Of a stretch of DNA of 64,000 nt, positions 1 to 8,098 are shown one piece after another. The stretch covers positions 1 to 64,000 of the forward strand of contig NZ_JBIJDC010000002.1 of assembly GCF_044344315.1 (NCBI RefSeq), given 5' to 3'. Both the position numbers and the translations under genes were made by a program. The first letter of the stretch is position 1; every line of letters begins with the position of its first letter. This DNA comes from Zoogloea sp044344315. Its GTDB lineage: Bacteria; Pseudomonadota; Gammaproteobacteria; Burkholderiales; Rhodocyclaceae. The notes under the pieces were generated by a model. It saw only the letters and a program-made list of their open reading frames with translations. It was not told the DNA's origin and did no database searches.

Positions 1-209
1 TCAAACACCTGGTGCGACGCCGCAATGATCACGCGGGCGCCCACGGCGTAGGTGGTGCCGGCCGCCCATTCGGGGTAATCCGTCTCAGGGACAGTCGAGC
101 TCGTGAGCTCCGCATCGCTTACGGTGGCCGGCACGCCGAAGTTGTGGGCGTGCGATGTGAGCGCATCAAACACGGGTTGCGGCACAACCACATCAAGGCA
201 GTCGGCCAC
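1..209 (-). CDS. phage tail-like protein, partial (runs off left edge)
   Basis: An open minus-strand frame runs off the left edge and reads as protein. It contains VVVPQPVFDALTSHAHNF, then DAELTSSTV, then ETDYPEWAAGTTYAVGARV. The segment 'DYPEWAAGTTYAVGARVI' resembles modules seen in phage tail and tail-fibre proteins that bind or wrap structural parts; that resemblance is recalled, not searched. The frame is closed upstream by a stop near 240. No ATG is present: GTG codons at 209, 191 and 185 and a TTG at 218 are possible starts, none with a good ribosome binding site, so the start is a guess. It points away from the ORF6C-like gene at 272. Only about 69 residues are visible, so nothing can be said about the C-terminus. 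Confidence 0.45.
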   Translation of the reverse strand, partial: MADCLDVVVPQPVFDALTSHAHNFGVPATVSDAELTSSTVPETDYPEWAAGTTYAVGARVIIAASHQVF

Positions 210-271
210 CCACGGCAACGGGCAGTAACGTCTTCCAGATCAACGGCGGCAACCTCACCGCCCACCAGGTC

Positions 272-802
272 GTGGTCGGTGACGTCAATAACTACACCGT
301 CGCCCGCCCACCACGCCCCCGCGTCGTCGTCACGCCCGGTGAAGGCGTCGTCACCGATGCCCAGAAGGCCAAGATCAACGAGCTCCGCCTCGACTGGATC
401 ACCCTGCACAACAGCATCAAGAAGACACCGCTCACCGACGCCGCCGCCTGGGTCAAGATCAACCGCAAGGCCGGGGTCACCTCCTACCACCTGATCCCGG
501 GCGAGCGCTTCGACCTGGTCATCCAGTACATCAAGCGCGAGATGGCCACGCTCCGCGCCATGCGCTCCGCCCCCAAGAAGGACGCAACCTGGCGCACCAC
601 ACGCATCAGCGCCATCAAGGCCCGCAGCAAGAACCAGCTCGGCGACCCAGACGCCTACCGCCCCTACATCGCCAAGAACTTCAGCGCCACGTCCCTGACC
701 GACCTCACGGACGAAGCACTGCAGCGCACCTACAGCTACATCATGGCCAAGAAGCCCGCAGCCCAGGCCGCGCCCGAGTTTCCCGACGCCGACCGCAGTT
801 AG
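272..802 (+). CDS. ORF6C-like prophage protein, possibly 5'-truncated
   Basis: This 176-residue frame starts at GTG 272. Residues about 25-90 have the layout of the phage ORF6C domain: VTDAQKAKI near the start, an aromatic-rich 'AAWVKINRKAGVTSYHLI' and 'PGERFD' before a helical 'YIKREMATLRAM'. ORF6C is usually the C-terminal part of phage antirepressor or regulatory proteins. The reading frame stays open upstream to about 161 and still looks protein-like (NVFQINGGNLTAHQ), but offers no standard start there. The native gene may therefore have started further left and lost its 5' end at a junction near 220, where the opposing phage fragment also begins. A strong terminator follows. The function is probably residual. 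Confidence 0.55.
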   Translation: MVGDVNNYTVARPPRPRVVVTPGEGVVTDAQKAKINELRLDWITLHNSIKKTPLTDAAAWVKINRKAGVTSYHLIPGERFDLVIQYIKREMATLRAMRSAPKKDATWRTTRISAIKARSKNQLGDPDAYRPYIAKNFSATSLTDLTDEALQRTYSYIMAKKPAAQAAPEFPDADRS

Positions 803-824
803 CCAGCAGCGCCGCCAAACGCAA

Positions 825-860
825 AACGGGCCAGGGATAACCCCCTGGCCCGTTACTTTT
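825..860 (+). terminator. intrinsic terminator of the ORF6C-like gene
   Basis: A perfect 12-bp stem is formed by AACGGGCCAGGG (825-836) and CCCTGGCCCGTT (843-854), with a 6-nt loop followed by ACTTTT. It lies 22 bp after the stop codon at 802. Confidence 0.85.
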
Positions 861-1184
861 CACGCCCCTGCTCGGTTTCGCCCAGAAAACTAACGCTCCC
901 GTGCCAAATCCTGTGCAAATCTGACCAGTTCCCGCGCATTTCCGCCGCCCGCCGTCGCGAATCCCCGCCCCACCAAAACCCGCCCGAAACCCAGTCCCGG
1001 CGCGGCCTCGCGGGCTCCCGCCCGCCCCTGGTCTCCTGTGCCAAATGAACAGCTCCCCCACACGAGATCGTGGTGACGACCGTTTACCCCCGCTTTTCCA
1101 TCGCCGAACGACGCACGCCCCCCGGCACGCAACCGCTGGAAGCCGGAGACGAGGTTCACGGGCATTGAGAAGGAACGGTAGAAA
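861..1184. other. gene-free stretch between prophage edge and tRNA terminator
   Basis: No convincing coding frame is seen in these 324 bases; the open frames here are shadows of high GC. The only structure noticed is the motif TGTGCCAAAT at 1035-1044 and near copies at 901-909 (GTGCCAAAT) and 912-920 (TGTGCAAAT). Because the stretch lies between phage debris and a tRNA cluster, it could include an old attachment region, but no tRNA 3'-end duplicate was found. Confidence 0.4.
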
Positions 1185-1218
1185 AGCAAAAAGCCCTGAT
1201 TGCTCAGGGCTTTTTGCT
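1185..1218 (-). terminator. terminator of the tRNA operon (bidirectional symmetry)
   Basis: A perfect 15-bp inverted repeat, AGCAAAAAGCCCTGA (1185-1199) and TCAGGGCTTTTTGCT (1204-1218), surrounds a 4-nt loop. Read on the minus strand it sits 9 bp after tRNA-His and ends in a T-rich arm, so it closes the tRNA operon. The A/T arms make it potentially active in both directions. Confidence 0.9.
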
Positions 1219-1226
1219 AAAGTACT

Positions 1227-1303
1227 TGGGGCGACATACCGGGTTCGAACCGGTGACCACTGGAATCACAATCCAGTGCTCTACCAACTGAGCTAATGCC
1301 GCC
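1227..1303 (-). tRNA. tRNA-His(GTG)
   Basis: The cloverleaf reads cleanly on the minus strand. The anticodon loop contains GTG, the T arm is ACCGG/TTCGAAC/CCGGT, and the acceptor GCGGCAT pairs with ATGTCGC through one G-T. The extra G at position -1 faces C73, the identity element of tRNA-His. CCA is encoded (plus-strand TGG at 1227-1229). It is the last gene of the Pro-Arg-His cluster. Confidence 0.97.
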
Positions 1304-1354
1304 ACTGCAGGTCATCGATTTGCATCGCCAACCTATAAACCAAATTATCCAGAG

Positions 1355-1428
1355 CCTGCCCGACAGGAATCGAACCTGTAACCCCCGGCTTAGAAGGCCG
1401 GTGCTCTATCCAGTTGAGCTACGGGCAG
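1355..1428 (-). tRNA. tRNA-Arg(TCT)
   Basis: The acceptor CTGCCCG pairs perfectly with CGGGCAG, the anticodon loop carries TCT, and the T arm is ACAGG/TTCGATT/CCTGT. CCA is not encoded here (the bases after the discriminator are CTC on the minus strand), unlike its two neighbours, so it must be added after transcription. It is the middle gene of the cluster. Confidence 0.97.
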
Positions 1429-1455
1429 ATTGCCGCGGGCACCGGGGTCAAGCTT

Positions 1456-1532
1456 TGGTCGGGGTGGAGAGATTCGAACTCCCGACATCTTGCTCCCAAA
1501 GCAAGCGCGCTACCGGACTGCGCTACACCCCG
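1456..1532 (-). tRNA. tRNA-Pro(TGG)
   Basis: The acceptor CGGGGTG pairs with CACCCCG. The anticodon stem CTTGC/GCAAG encloses loop TTTGGGA with anticodon TGG. CCA is encoded (plus-strand TGG at 1456-1458). It is the first gene of the minus-strand tRNA operon, with its promoter 11 bp upstream. Confidence 0.97.
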
Positions 1533-1542
1533 AGAGCCGCGA

Positions 1543-1571
1543 ATAATACATATCCCTTCCGCCCTCGTCAA
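1543..1571 (-). promoter_or_regulatory. sigma70-type promoter of the tRNA-Pro-Arg-His operon
   Basis: On the minus strand, a -35 box TTGACG (1566-1571) and a -10 box TATTAT (1543-1548) are separated by exactly 17 bp. Transcription would start near 1536, a few bases before tRNA-Pro. The region after the -10 is GC-rich (TCGCGGC), as expected for a stringently controlled stable-RNA promoter. Confidence 0.75.
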
Positions 1572-1709
1572 ACAGGATCGCAACAATTTTTCGCAGCCCT
1601 CGAAAAACCGTCTGCAGGAACATATTCTTGCGCTGTCCGTGTCATGCCACATAGTCAGCCGCCGTTGACCCTGCAACAAATCCATCGCCTCAAACGATAA
1701 TAGGATTCG

Positions 1710-4568
1710 ATGCCTCCCTCCCCTACCCCCTCGCGGCCCCCCAGGGCCGTTCTCGCATGGCTGCTTGTTGCAGGCGGTGCCTGCACGCCCCTTGGCGCGG
1801 CCGCAAGCATGAGCCTGGGCGGGTTGATCGATGCAGCCCTCGCACCCTATCTGCTCGGCGGAGTGAGCGGGCTGGCGGCGGGCCTGGTGTTTCGGCGCCT
1901 GCTCCGGCGTCGCCCCCCGCAAACGCGCAGCGTGAGGGGCCAGGCTAACGAGCACCTGTGGCGGGATTTCATCGAGGTATCGGGTGACTGGCTGTGGGAA
2001 ACCGATTCGGAGCTGCGCTTTGTCGCCATTCCCGATGCCCCTCCGCCGCCCAGCATTGCCCCACCGGATGTGATCGGCCGCCACTGGAAGGATGTGGTCC
2101 TGCCAGACCTGCCGGCCGACTTCGCGGTGGCCCTCGAAGAGACCATGGCACGCCACGGCCCTCTCGCCGCCACCCTGCCGCGCCGCACGCCGGGCGGCGA
2201 GCTGCGCCACCTCGAGCTGAAGGGGCGGCCGATGTTCGATGCGGACGGTCACTTTTCGGGCTATCGGGGCATTGGCCGGGAAGTCACCGAGCGGGCTCGC
2301 CTGGCTGCCGACCTGGAAAGGAGCGAGGAGCGCATCGTCGCGCTGATCGCCTATGGCCATGACGGCTACTGGGAACAGGATGCCGACCTGCGCTACACGA
2401 CCATCACGCCCAGCACCGGACATCTCGCCGATCTGGCTGCCGAGGATGCCATCGGAAGCCGGCGATGGGAGCTGCCCGGCGTCTCCCCCACGGCTGAACC
2501 CTGGGTCGGACATATCGAACGACTGCGCCAGATCGAACCCTTCTCGGATTTCCTGTTCTGCCGCTCCGACACCCAGGGTCGACCGGTATGGCTGAAGGAG
2601 TCCGGCATCCCGGTGTTCGACAGGCGGGGGGTGTTTGCCGGCTATTGCGGCACGACGCACAACGTGACGGCCGAGATAGAGTCCCGGCGTGAATTGAACC
2701 GGGACGAAGCGCTGTTCCGCAGCCTGTTCACCTACGCGCCAGTTGGCATCGGTCGGATCTCCGCTGACGGACACCTCGTGCAGGCCAATCCGGCGCTGGC
2801 AGCCATGCTGGGGAGGCCAAGCACCGAACTGATCATGCAAACGGTCGAGTCCGTGCTGGAGGAGGACGACAGCGCCACTGGCGAGGCCCTGCGCAGACGC
2901 TGCCTGGCCGGTGAAATACCCGAGTTCTCCCGTGAAACGACCTACCGGCACGCCGATGGCAGGCAGGGCTGGTGCCACGAAAGCGTGCGGCGCATCGAGG
3001 ATCCGGAAGGGGCTCCGAGCCTGCTGCTGGTACGCCAGGACATCTCGGCGCTGCGTGCCGTCATCACGGGCCATGAAGCCGCCGGACGGCGCTATCAGAC
3101 CCTGTTCGAACACTCCCCCGAGGCCACCCTGGTGGTCATCGGTGGGCAGATCCGGCTCGTCAATGCCGCCTGCCGGCGCCTGTTCGGCGGAGACAAACCT
3201 GCCGAACTGGAGGGCATCGAGCTCATCAGCCTGATCCACCCGGACGACAGGGCCATGGAAGCCGCCCGCCTGGCCGATTTCGATGTAGACGCGCGGCAAC
3301 TCCGCCTGCCCCCGCTGCCGCTCCGCTATCGCCGGCTGGACGGTGAGACCATCAATGCCGAGGCCACCGGCGTACGGCTCGACTTCGACGGGCGCCCGGC
3401 CATGCTGTACGTGCTCCGCGATGTGGCCCGCTGGCTGCTGGCCGAACAGGTACTGCGCGAAAGTCAGGCCATGTACCGGGACGTGGTCGAATCGGTCAAT
3501 GAGATTCTTTTCCAGACCGATGCCGATGGCCGTCTCACCTTCCTCAACCGGGCCTGGCGCAACACCACGAACTTCGACACCCGCCTGAGCATCGGCCAGG
3601 ACCTGCTCGACTTCGTGACGGAAGACGACCGGGGTCGGGTAGGTCATTGCCTGGGCGCGATCCGCGAGGGTTACGAGGAGATCGGCCAGTTCGAGTTCCG
3701 CCTGCGCACCCAGGCCAGCGGCCCCCGCTGGGTCGAGGCCACCATCCGCCCCCTGCGTGACACCTATGACCGCATCGTGGGCAGCTCCGGCACCCTTGAC
3801 GACATCACCGTCCGCAAGGAGGCCGAGCAGACCCAGCGCAACCTCAACCGCGAGCTGGAAACCCGCGTGCGCGTGCGCACCGCCGAGCTGGAAGCCTCCA
3901 ACCGGGAGCTCGAAGCCTTCTCATACTCCGTATCCCATGATCTGCGCGCGCCCCTGCGCGCCATCGACGGCTTTGCGCAGATCGTTGCCGAAGACTACGC
4001 CCCGCGCCTGGACGACATCGGGCGCGAATATCTGCAGCGCATCCGGGTGGCCACCCAGCGCATGGCCCGTCTCATTGACGATCTGATTGACCTGGCGCGC
4101 CTGACCCGCCAGAGCATGCGGCGGGAACAGGTCAACCTCAGCCAGCTGGTGGACCAGATCCTCGGCGAACTACACCAGGAAAGCCCTGAGCGCTGTGTCG
4201 AAACCAGCGTGGAACCCGGCCTCATTGTGGCCGCCGACCGAGCCCTGATGCGTGTAGCCCTCGACAACCTGCTGCGCAACGCCTGGAAGTTCACCAACCG
4301 GCGGGAGGTGGCCCAGATCCGCTTCCACGCCGAAATGCGCGACCGACAGATCGTCTATTGCGTGTCCGACAATGGCGCCGGTTTCGACATGAGCTTCGCC
4401 TCCAAGCTGTTCCTGCCCTTCCACCGCCTGCACGGCGTCAGTGAGTTCGATGGCACCGGCATCGGCCTGGCCACGGTGCAGCGGGTCATTCAGCGCCACG
4501 AAGGCAAAGTCTGGGCAGAGTCCACTCCGGATGAAGGCGCAAGCTTTTTCTTTACGCTCAGCCACTGA
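1710..4568 (+). CDS. multi-PAS sensor histidine kinase
   Basis: This 952-residue kinase begins with two hydrophobic segments (about residues 12-60, ending before RRLLRRR), so it is probably inner-membrane anchored. About five PAS domains follow (roughly 75-190, 205-325, 335-450, 460-580 and 585-705), then a coiled-coil linker and a HisKA domain with phosphoacceptor His743 in 'SVSHDLRAPLR'. The ATPase domain shows the N box 'DNLLRNAWKFTN', 'DNGAGFD' and 'DGTGIGLA'. The HisKA/ATPase part is of the type found in phytochrome-like kinases. It has AGGA 5 nt before the ATG. No response regulator is adjacent, so it is an orphan whose signal and partner cannot be read from context. No receiver or HPt domain follows the ATPase domain. 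Confidence 0.93.
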   Translation: MPPSPTPSRPPRAVLAWLLVAGGACTPLGAAASMSLGGLIDAALAPYLLGGVSGLAAGLVFRRLLRRRPPQTRSVRGQANEHLWRDFIEVSGDWLWETDSELRFVAIPDAPPPPSIAPPDVIGRHWKDVVLPDLPADFAVALEETMARHGPLAATLPRRTPGGELRHLELKGRPMFDADGHFSGYRGIGREVTERARLAADLERSEERIVALIAYGHDGYWEQDADLRYTTITPSTGHLADLAAEDAIGSRRWELPGVSPTAEPWVGHIERLRQIEPFSDFLFCRSDTQGRPVWLKESGIPVFDRRGVFAGYCGTTHNVTAEIESRRELNRDEALFRSLFTYAPVGIGRISADGHLVQANPALAAMLGRPSTELIMQTVESVLEEDDSATGEALRRRCLAGEIPEFSRETTYRHADGRQGWCHESVRRIEDPEGAPSLLLVRQDISALRAVITGHEAAGRRYQTLFEHSPEATLVVIGGQIRLVNAACRRLFGGDKPAELEGIELISLIHPDDRAMEAARLADFDVDARQLRLPPLPLRYRRLDGETINAEATGVRLDFDGRPAMLYVLRDVARWLLAEQVLRESQAMYRDVVESVNEILFQTDADGRLTFLNRAWRNTTNFDTRLSIGQDLLDFVTEDDRGRVGHCLGAIREGYEEIGQFEFRLRTQASGPRWVEATIRPLRDTYDRIVGSSGTLDDITVRKEAEQTQRNLNRELETRVRVRTAELEASNRELEAFSYSVSHDLRAPLRAIDGFAQIVAEDYAPRLDDIGREYLQRIRVATQRMARLIDDLIDLARLTRQSMRREQVNLSQLVDQILGELHQESPERCVETSVEPGLIVAADRALMRVALDNLLRNAWKFTNRREVAQIRFHAEMRDRQIVYCVSDNGAGFDMSFASKLFLPFHRLHGVSEFDGTGIGLATVQRVIQRHEGKVWAESTPDEGASFFFTLSH

Positions 4569-4700
4569 ATCGTCGCGCTAGCACCAAACCGTTGTTGCCA
4601 TGCAACACTTTGAATTAAAAGCCTTGATATATGTCACAACCGGAATTGTGCAGCGCAATATCGCGCTACTTTTCCCAATACGCAGGCGAAGCCCGCAGGG

Positions 4701-4713
4701 TAAAATCCGCCCC
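4701..4713 (+). promoter_or_regulatory. possible -10 region (TAAAATCCGCCCC) upstream of pat
   Basis: TAAAAT at 4701-4706 followed by CCGCCCC lies 77 bp before the pat start codon. The same 13 bases recur upstream of the ArsC-like gene at 12835. No good -35 box is seen at 16-18 bp, so this is a partial match only. The rest of the 221-bp gap 4569-4789 shows nothing else. Confidence 0.35.
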
Positions 4714-4789
4714 GACCCCAAATCGATCGACGACCCCGTGACAACGGCAGGCCAATAGCCGCACGAATGCACTCAGCCGAGTACTCACC

Positions 4790-7477
4790 ATGAACGAACA
4801 ACATTACCTCACGCCCCTCTTCGAGCCCCGCTCCGTGGCCATCATCGGCGCCAGCGAAAGGGAGATGTCCCTGGGCAACATCCTCGTCCGCAACATGCTG
4901 GAAGCAGGATTCAAGGGCAAGTTGTTCGCCGTGAATCCGAAGTACGAGCAAGTCCTGGGTGTCCCCTGTTACAAGAGCGTCGAAGACATCCCCCAACGCC
5001 TTGACCTGGCGGTCATCACCACCAAGGCCGACAGGGTCCCGGCCATCGTCGACGCCTGTGGTCGCGCCGGCACCAAGTCGGTTGTGGTTCTGCCCTCCGG
5101 TTTTTCCGACGCAGGTCCGCGGGGTCGCATGCTCGAAAAGAACACCTTCGAGAACGCCCGCCGCCATCGCATCCGCCTGCTCGGCCCGAACTGTCTGGGC
5201 GTGCTGCGCCCCGAGCTCGGCCTCAATGCCAGCTTTGCCGACGGCGGCGCCATCAAGGGCTCCATCGGCCTGATCTCCCAGTCCGGCGCCCTCTGTTCGG
5301 CCATCCTCGACTGGGCCCGCCCGAACAATGTGGGCTTCTCCTCCGTGGTGTCCCTGGGTACCTCGGTGGATATCGACTTCGGCGAAGTCCTCGAGTACAT
5401 GGTGTCGGACTCCCGCACCGAGAGCATCTTCCTGTACGTGGAAGGCATCAAGGACGCGCGACGCTTCGTCAGCGCCCTGCGCGCCGCCGCCCGGGTCAAG
5501 CCAGTCCTGCTGATCAAGGTGGGTCGCCATCCGGCCGGTTCACAGGCCGCCCTGCTGCACTCGGGCGCCATGGTGGGCGAGGATGCGGTATTCGACGCCG
5601 CCCTGCGCCGTGCCGGCGTGATCCGCCTCTACAACATGGGCCAGCTGTTTGCCGCCGCCAACGCCCTGTTCTCCCACTTCCGGCCCCGCGGCAACCGCCT
5701 GGCCGTGATCACCAACGGCGGCGGACCAGGCGTGATGGCTGCAGATCGGGCTGCCGACCTGCGCATCCCCATGGCGCAGCTCACCGACGGCACTGTCGCT
5801 AAGCTCAACGAGATCCTCCCGCCCAACTGGTCCCACTGCAACCCGGTGGACATCATCGGCGACGCGGACCCGGAGCGCTATGCCAAGACCCTCGAGATCG
5901 TGCTCGCCGACGAGAACGTGGAAGGCGTGCTGACCGTCCTGACCCCCCAGGCCATGACCCGACCGACCGAGGTCGCCCAGAAGATCATCGACATCGAGCG
6001 CGCCGCCGACAAGCCGGTGTTCACCTGCTGGATGGGCGAGGAGCAGGTGCGCGAAGGGCGCAAGCTCTTCGAAGCCGCCGGCATCCCCACCTTCCGCACC
6101 ACCGAACCGGCGGTCGAGCTGTTTGGCCACATCTCGGCCTACTACCGCAACCAGAAGCTGCTGGTGCAGACCCCCAGCTCCCTGTCTTCCGATCTCAACC
6201 CGCCCTCCGTCGAAAGCGCCCGGCTGGTGATCGAGACCGCCCTCTCCGAGCGCCGCAAGAACCTCAACGAGATGGAGTCCAAGGCCCTGCTGGCGGCCTT
6301 CCGCATCCCCATCGCGCAAACGGTGGTGGCCCGCTCGGCCACCGAGGCCATGGTGCTGGCCGAAGAGCTCGGCCTGCCGGTGGCTATGAAGATCGATTCA
6401 CCCTCCATCACCCATAAGGCCGAGCTGGGCGGCGTGCGCCTTAACCTGCGCGGCCTGGCCGCCGTGCGCAGCGCCTACCAGGAGATCCTGGAAGAGGTGA
6501 AGAAGAAGCGCCCCGATGCCATCGTCAACGGTGTCGCCATCGAGCCGATGATCATCAAGCCCTATGGCCGCGAGCTGATGGTCGGCGCCTTCCGCGACCC
6601 GGTCTTCGGCCCGGTGATCACCTTTGGTGAAGGTGGCGCCCATGTGGAGATCCAGAAAGACCGCGCCGTCGCCCTGCCGCCGCTCAACAACTACCTGGTG
6701 CGCGACCTGATCAAGTCCACCCGCGTGGCGACCCTGCTCGGCGAATACCGCAACATGCCGCCGATCAACATGGAGTCTCTCGAGTTCGTGCTGCTGCGCA
6801 TCTCCGAAATGGTGTGTGAGCTGCCGTGGATCCGCGAGATGGACATCAACCCGCTGATCGTGGACGAACATGGCGCCGTCGCCGTGGATGCCCGCATCGT
6901 GGTGGACAACATTGCCCCCACGGCGGACCGCTACGACCACATGGCAATCCACCCGTATCCGTCGCATCTGATCACCAAGGTGTCGATGCCCGAGGGCGAG
7001 ATCGTCATCCGTCCGATCAAACCCGAGGATGCCGACCTGGAAATCGAGTTTGTGCGAAAGCTGACGCCGGAGACCAAGTACCTGCGTTTCATGAACACCA
7101 TGCGCGAGTTGCCGCCTGCCATGGTCGCCCGCCTCACCCAGATCGACTACGACCGGGAAATGGCCTTCGTGGCGACCATCGACGAGGAAGGTGCCGAGGT
7201 GGAGATCGGGGTGGCCCGCTACGCGGTCAATCCCGACGGGGAAACCTGTGAGTTCGCCATCGTCGTGGCCGAAGACTGGCAGCACCGGGGCCTGGCCCGC
7301 CGCCTGATGGGCGTGCTCATCGAAACCGCGCGCAACCGCGGCCTCCATGCCATGACCGGCATCTTCCTGTCCAACAACGACCGCATGCTCAAGTTCGTCC
7401 AGAGCCTTGGCTTCGTGCTCACCAACGATCCGGAAGACAACACCATCAAGCATGGCGCCCTGATGCTGCAGGGCTGA
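4790..7477 (+). CDS. pat: Pat-type protein: NDP-forming acyl-CoA synthetase fused to GNAT acetyltransferase
   Basis: This 895-residue fusion protein has a CoA-binding Rossmann domain (about 8-130), succinyl-CoA-ligase-like domains (about 150-460), an ATP-grasp domain (about 485-710) and a C-terminal GNAT domain (about 735-890, with 'EDWQHRGLARRLM' for acetyl-CoA binding). In enteric bacteria such proteins (Pat/PatZ) acetylate lysines, notably on acetyl-CoA synthetase. The synthetase half of enteric Pat is considered catalytically dead. Here the position of the phosphorylated His of ADP-forming acetyl-CoA synthetases appears retained as His257 in 'AALLHSGAMVGED', so ligase activity is possible. 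It overlaps tag by one base and probably shares its transcript. Confidence 0.9.
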   Translation: MNEQHYLTPLFEPRSVAIIGASEREMSLGNILVRNMLEAGFKGKLFAVNPKYEQVLGVPCYKSVEDIPQRLDLAVITTKADRVPAIVDACGRAGTKSVVVLPSGFSDAGPRGRMLEKNTFENARRHRIRLLGPNCLGVLRPELGLNASFADGGAIKGSIGLISQSGALCSAILDWARPNNVGFSSVVSLGTSVDIDFGEVLEYMVSDSRTESIFLYVEGIKDARRFVSALRAAARVKPVLLIKVGRHPAGSQAALLHSGAMVGEDAVFDAALRRAGVIRLYNMGQLFAAANALFSHFRPRGNRLAVITNGGGPGVMAADRAADLRIPMAQLTDGTVAKLNEILPPNWSHCNPVDIIGDADPERYAKTLEIVLADENVEGVLTVLTPQAMTRPTEVAQKIIDIERAADKPVFTCWMGEEQVREGRKLFEAAGIPTFRTTEPAVELFGHISAYYRNQKLLVQTPSSLSSDLNPPSVESARLVIETALSERRKNLNEMESKALLAAFRIPIAQTVVARSATEAMVLAEELGLPVAMKIDSPSITHKAELGGVRLNLRGLAAVRSAYQEILEEVKKKRPDAIVNGVAIEPMIIKPYGRELMVGAFRDPVFGPVITFGEGGAHVEIQKDRAVALPPLNNYLVRDLIKSTRVATLLGEYRNMPPINMESLEFVLLRISEMVCELPWIREMDINPLIVDEHGAVAVDARIVVDNIAPTADRYDHMAIHPYPSHLITKVSMPEGEIVIRPIKPEDADLEIEFVRKLTPETKYLRFMNTMRELPPAMVARLTQIDYDREMAFVATIDEEGAEVEIGVARYAVNPDGETCEFAIVVAEDWQHRGLARRLMGVLIETARNRGLHAMTGIFLSNNDRMLKFVQSLGFVLTNDPEDNTIKHGALMLQG

Positions 7478-8079
7478 TGATGAGCGACGCACCCACCACC
7501 GTGCGCTGCGCCTGGTGCGGGGATGACCCCCTGTACCAGGCCTATCACGACACAGAGTGGGGCGTTCCGCTCCACGATGACCGGGCGCTGTTCGAACTCC
7601 TGACCCTCGAAGGCGCCCAGGCAGGGCTGTCGTGGATCACCGTCCTGCGCAAGCGCGAGACCTACCGCGAGGCCTTCGCCAACTTCGATCCGGCCATCGT
7701 TGCCCGCTTCACCGAGGCCGACCAGGCCGCGCTGATGCTGAACCCGGGCATCGTCCGCAATCGCCTGAAGATCTCTTCCACCGTCGACAATGCCCGCGCC
7801 TTCCTGGCCATCCAGGCCGAGTTCGGCAGTTTCGATGCCTGGCTGTGGCGCTTTGTGGAGGGTCGCCCCATCCAGAACAGCCTGCGCAGCCTGGCCGACG
7901 CCCAGGCCAGCACGGCCCTATCCGACGAACTCAGCAAGGCCCTCAAGAAGCGCGGCTTCCGCTTCGTCGGCAGCACCATCTGCTATGCCTTCATGCAGGC
8001 CGCCGGCCTGGTGAACGACCACACCACCGACTGTTTCCGCCACCGGGAAGTGGCCGCGTTATCATCGCGCCCTCTGTAA
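7477..8079 (+). CDS. tag: DNA-3-methyladenine glycosylase I
   Basis: This enzyme removes 3-methyladenine from alkylated DNA in base excision repair. Its 200 residues match the family length. The zinc ligands are all visible: Cys11 ('RCAWC'), His24 ('AYHDTEWG'), His182 and Cys186 ('DHTTDCFRH'). The base-pocket residues are Glu45 and Trp53 in 'LEGAQAGLSW'. The start could be ATG 7477, overlapping the last base of the pat stop codon, or the next ATG at 7480. The overlap indicates translational coupling with pat. Nothing is missing or unusual. Confidence 0.95.
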   Translation: MMSDAPTTVRCAWCGDDPLYQAYHDTEWGVPLHDDRALFELLTLEGAQAGLSWITVLRKRETYREAFANFDPAIVARFTEADQAALMLNPGIVRNRLKISSTVDNARAFLAIQAEFGSFDAWLWRFVEGRPIQNSLRSLADAQASTALSDELSKALKKRGFRFVGSTICYAFMQAAGLVNDHTTDCFRHREVAALSSRPL

Positions 8080-8098
8080 CCCCGTACCCTCCGGAATC

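Noticed and set aside
741..1189. Several short open frames on both strands between the prophage gene and the tRNAs
   Set aside because: They overlap each other and a strong terminator, and read as low-complexity Arg/Gly/Pro sequence.
1419..3647. A minus-strand open frame of 742 codons opposite the histidine kinase and through two tRNAs
   Set aside because: It runs through tRNA-Pro and part of tRNA-Arg and opposes a strong kinase gene.
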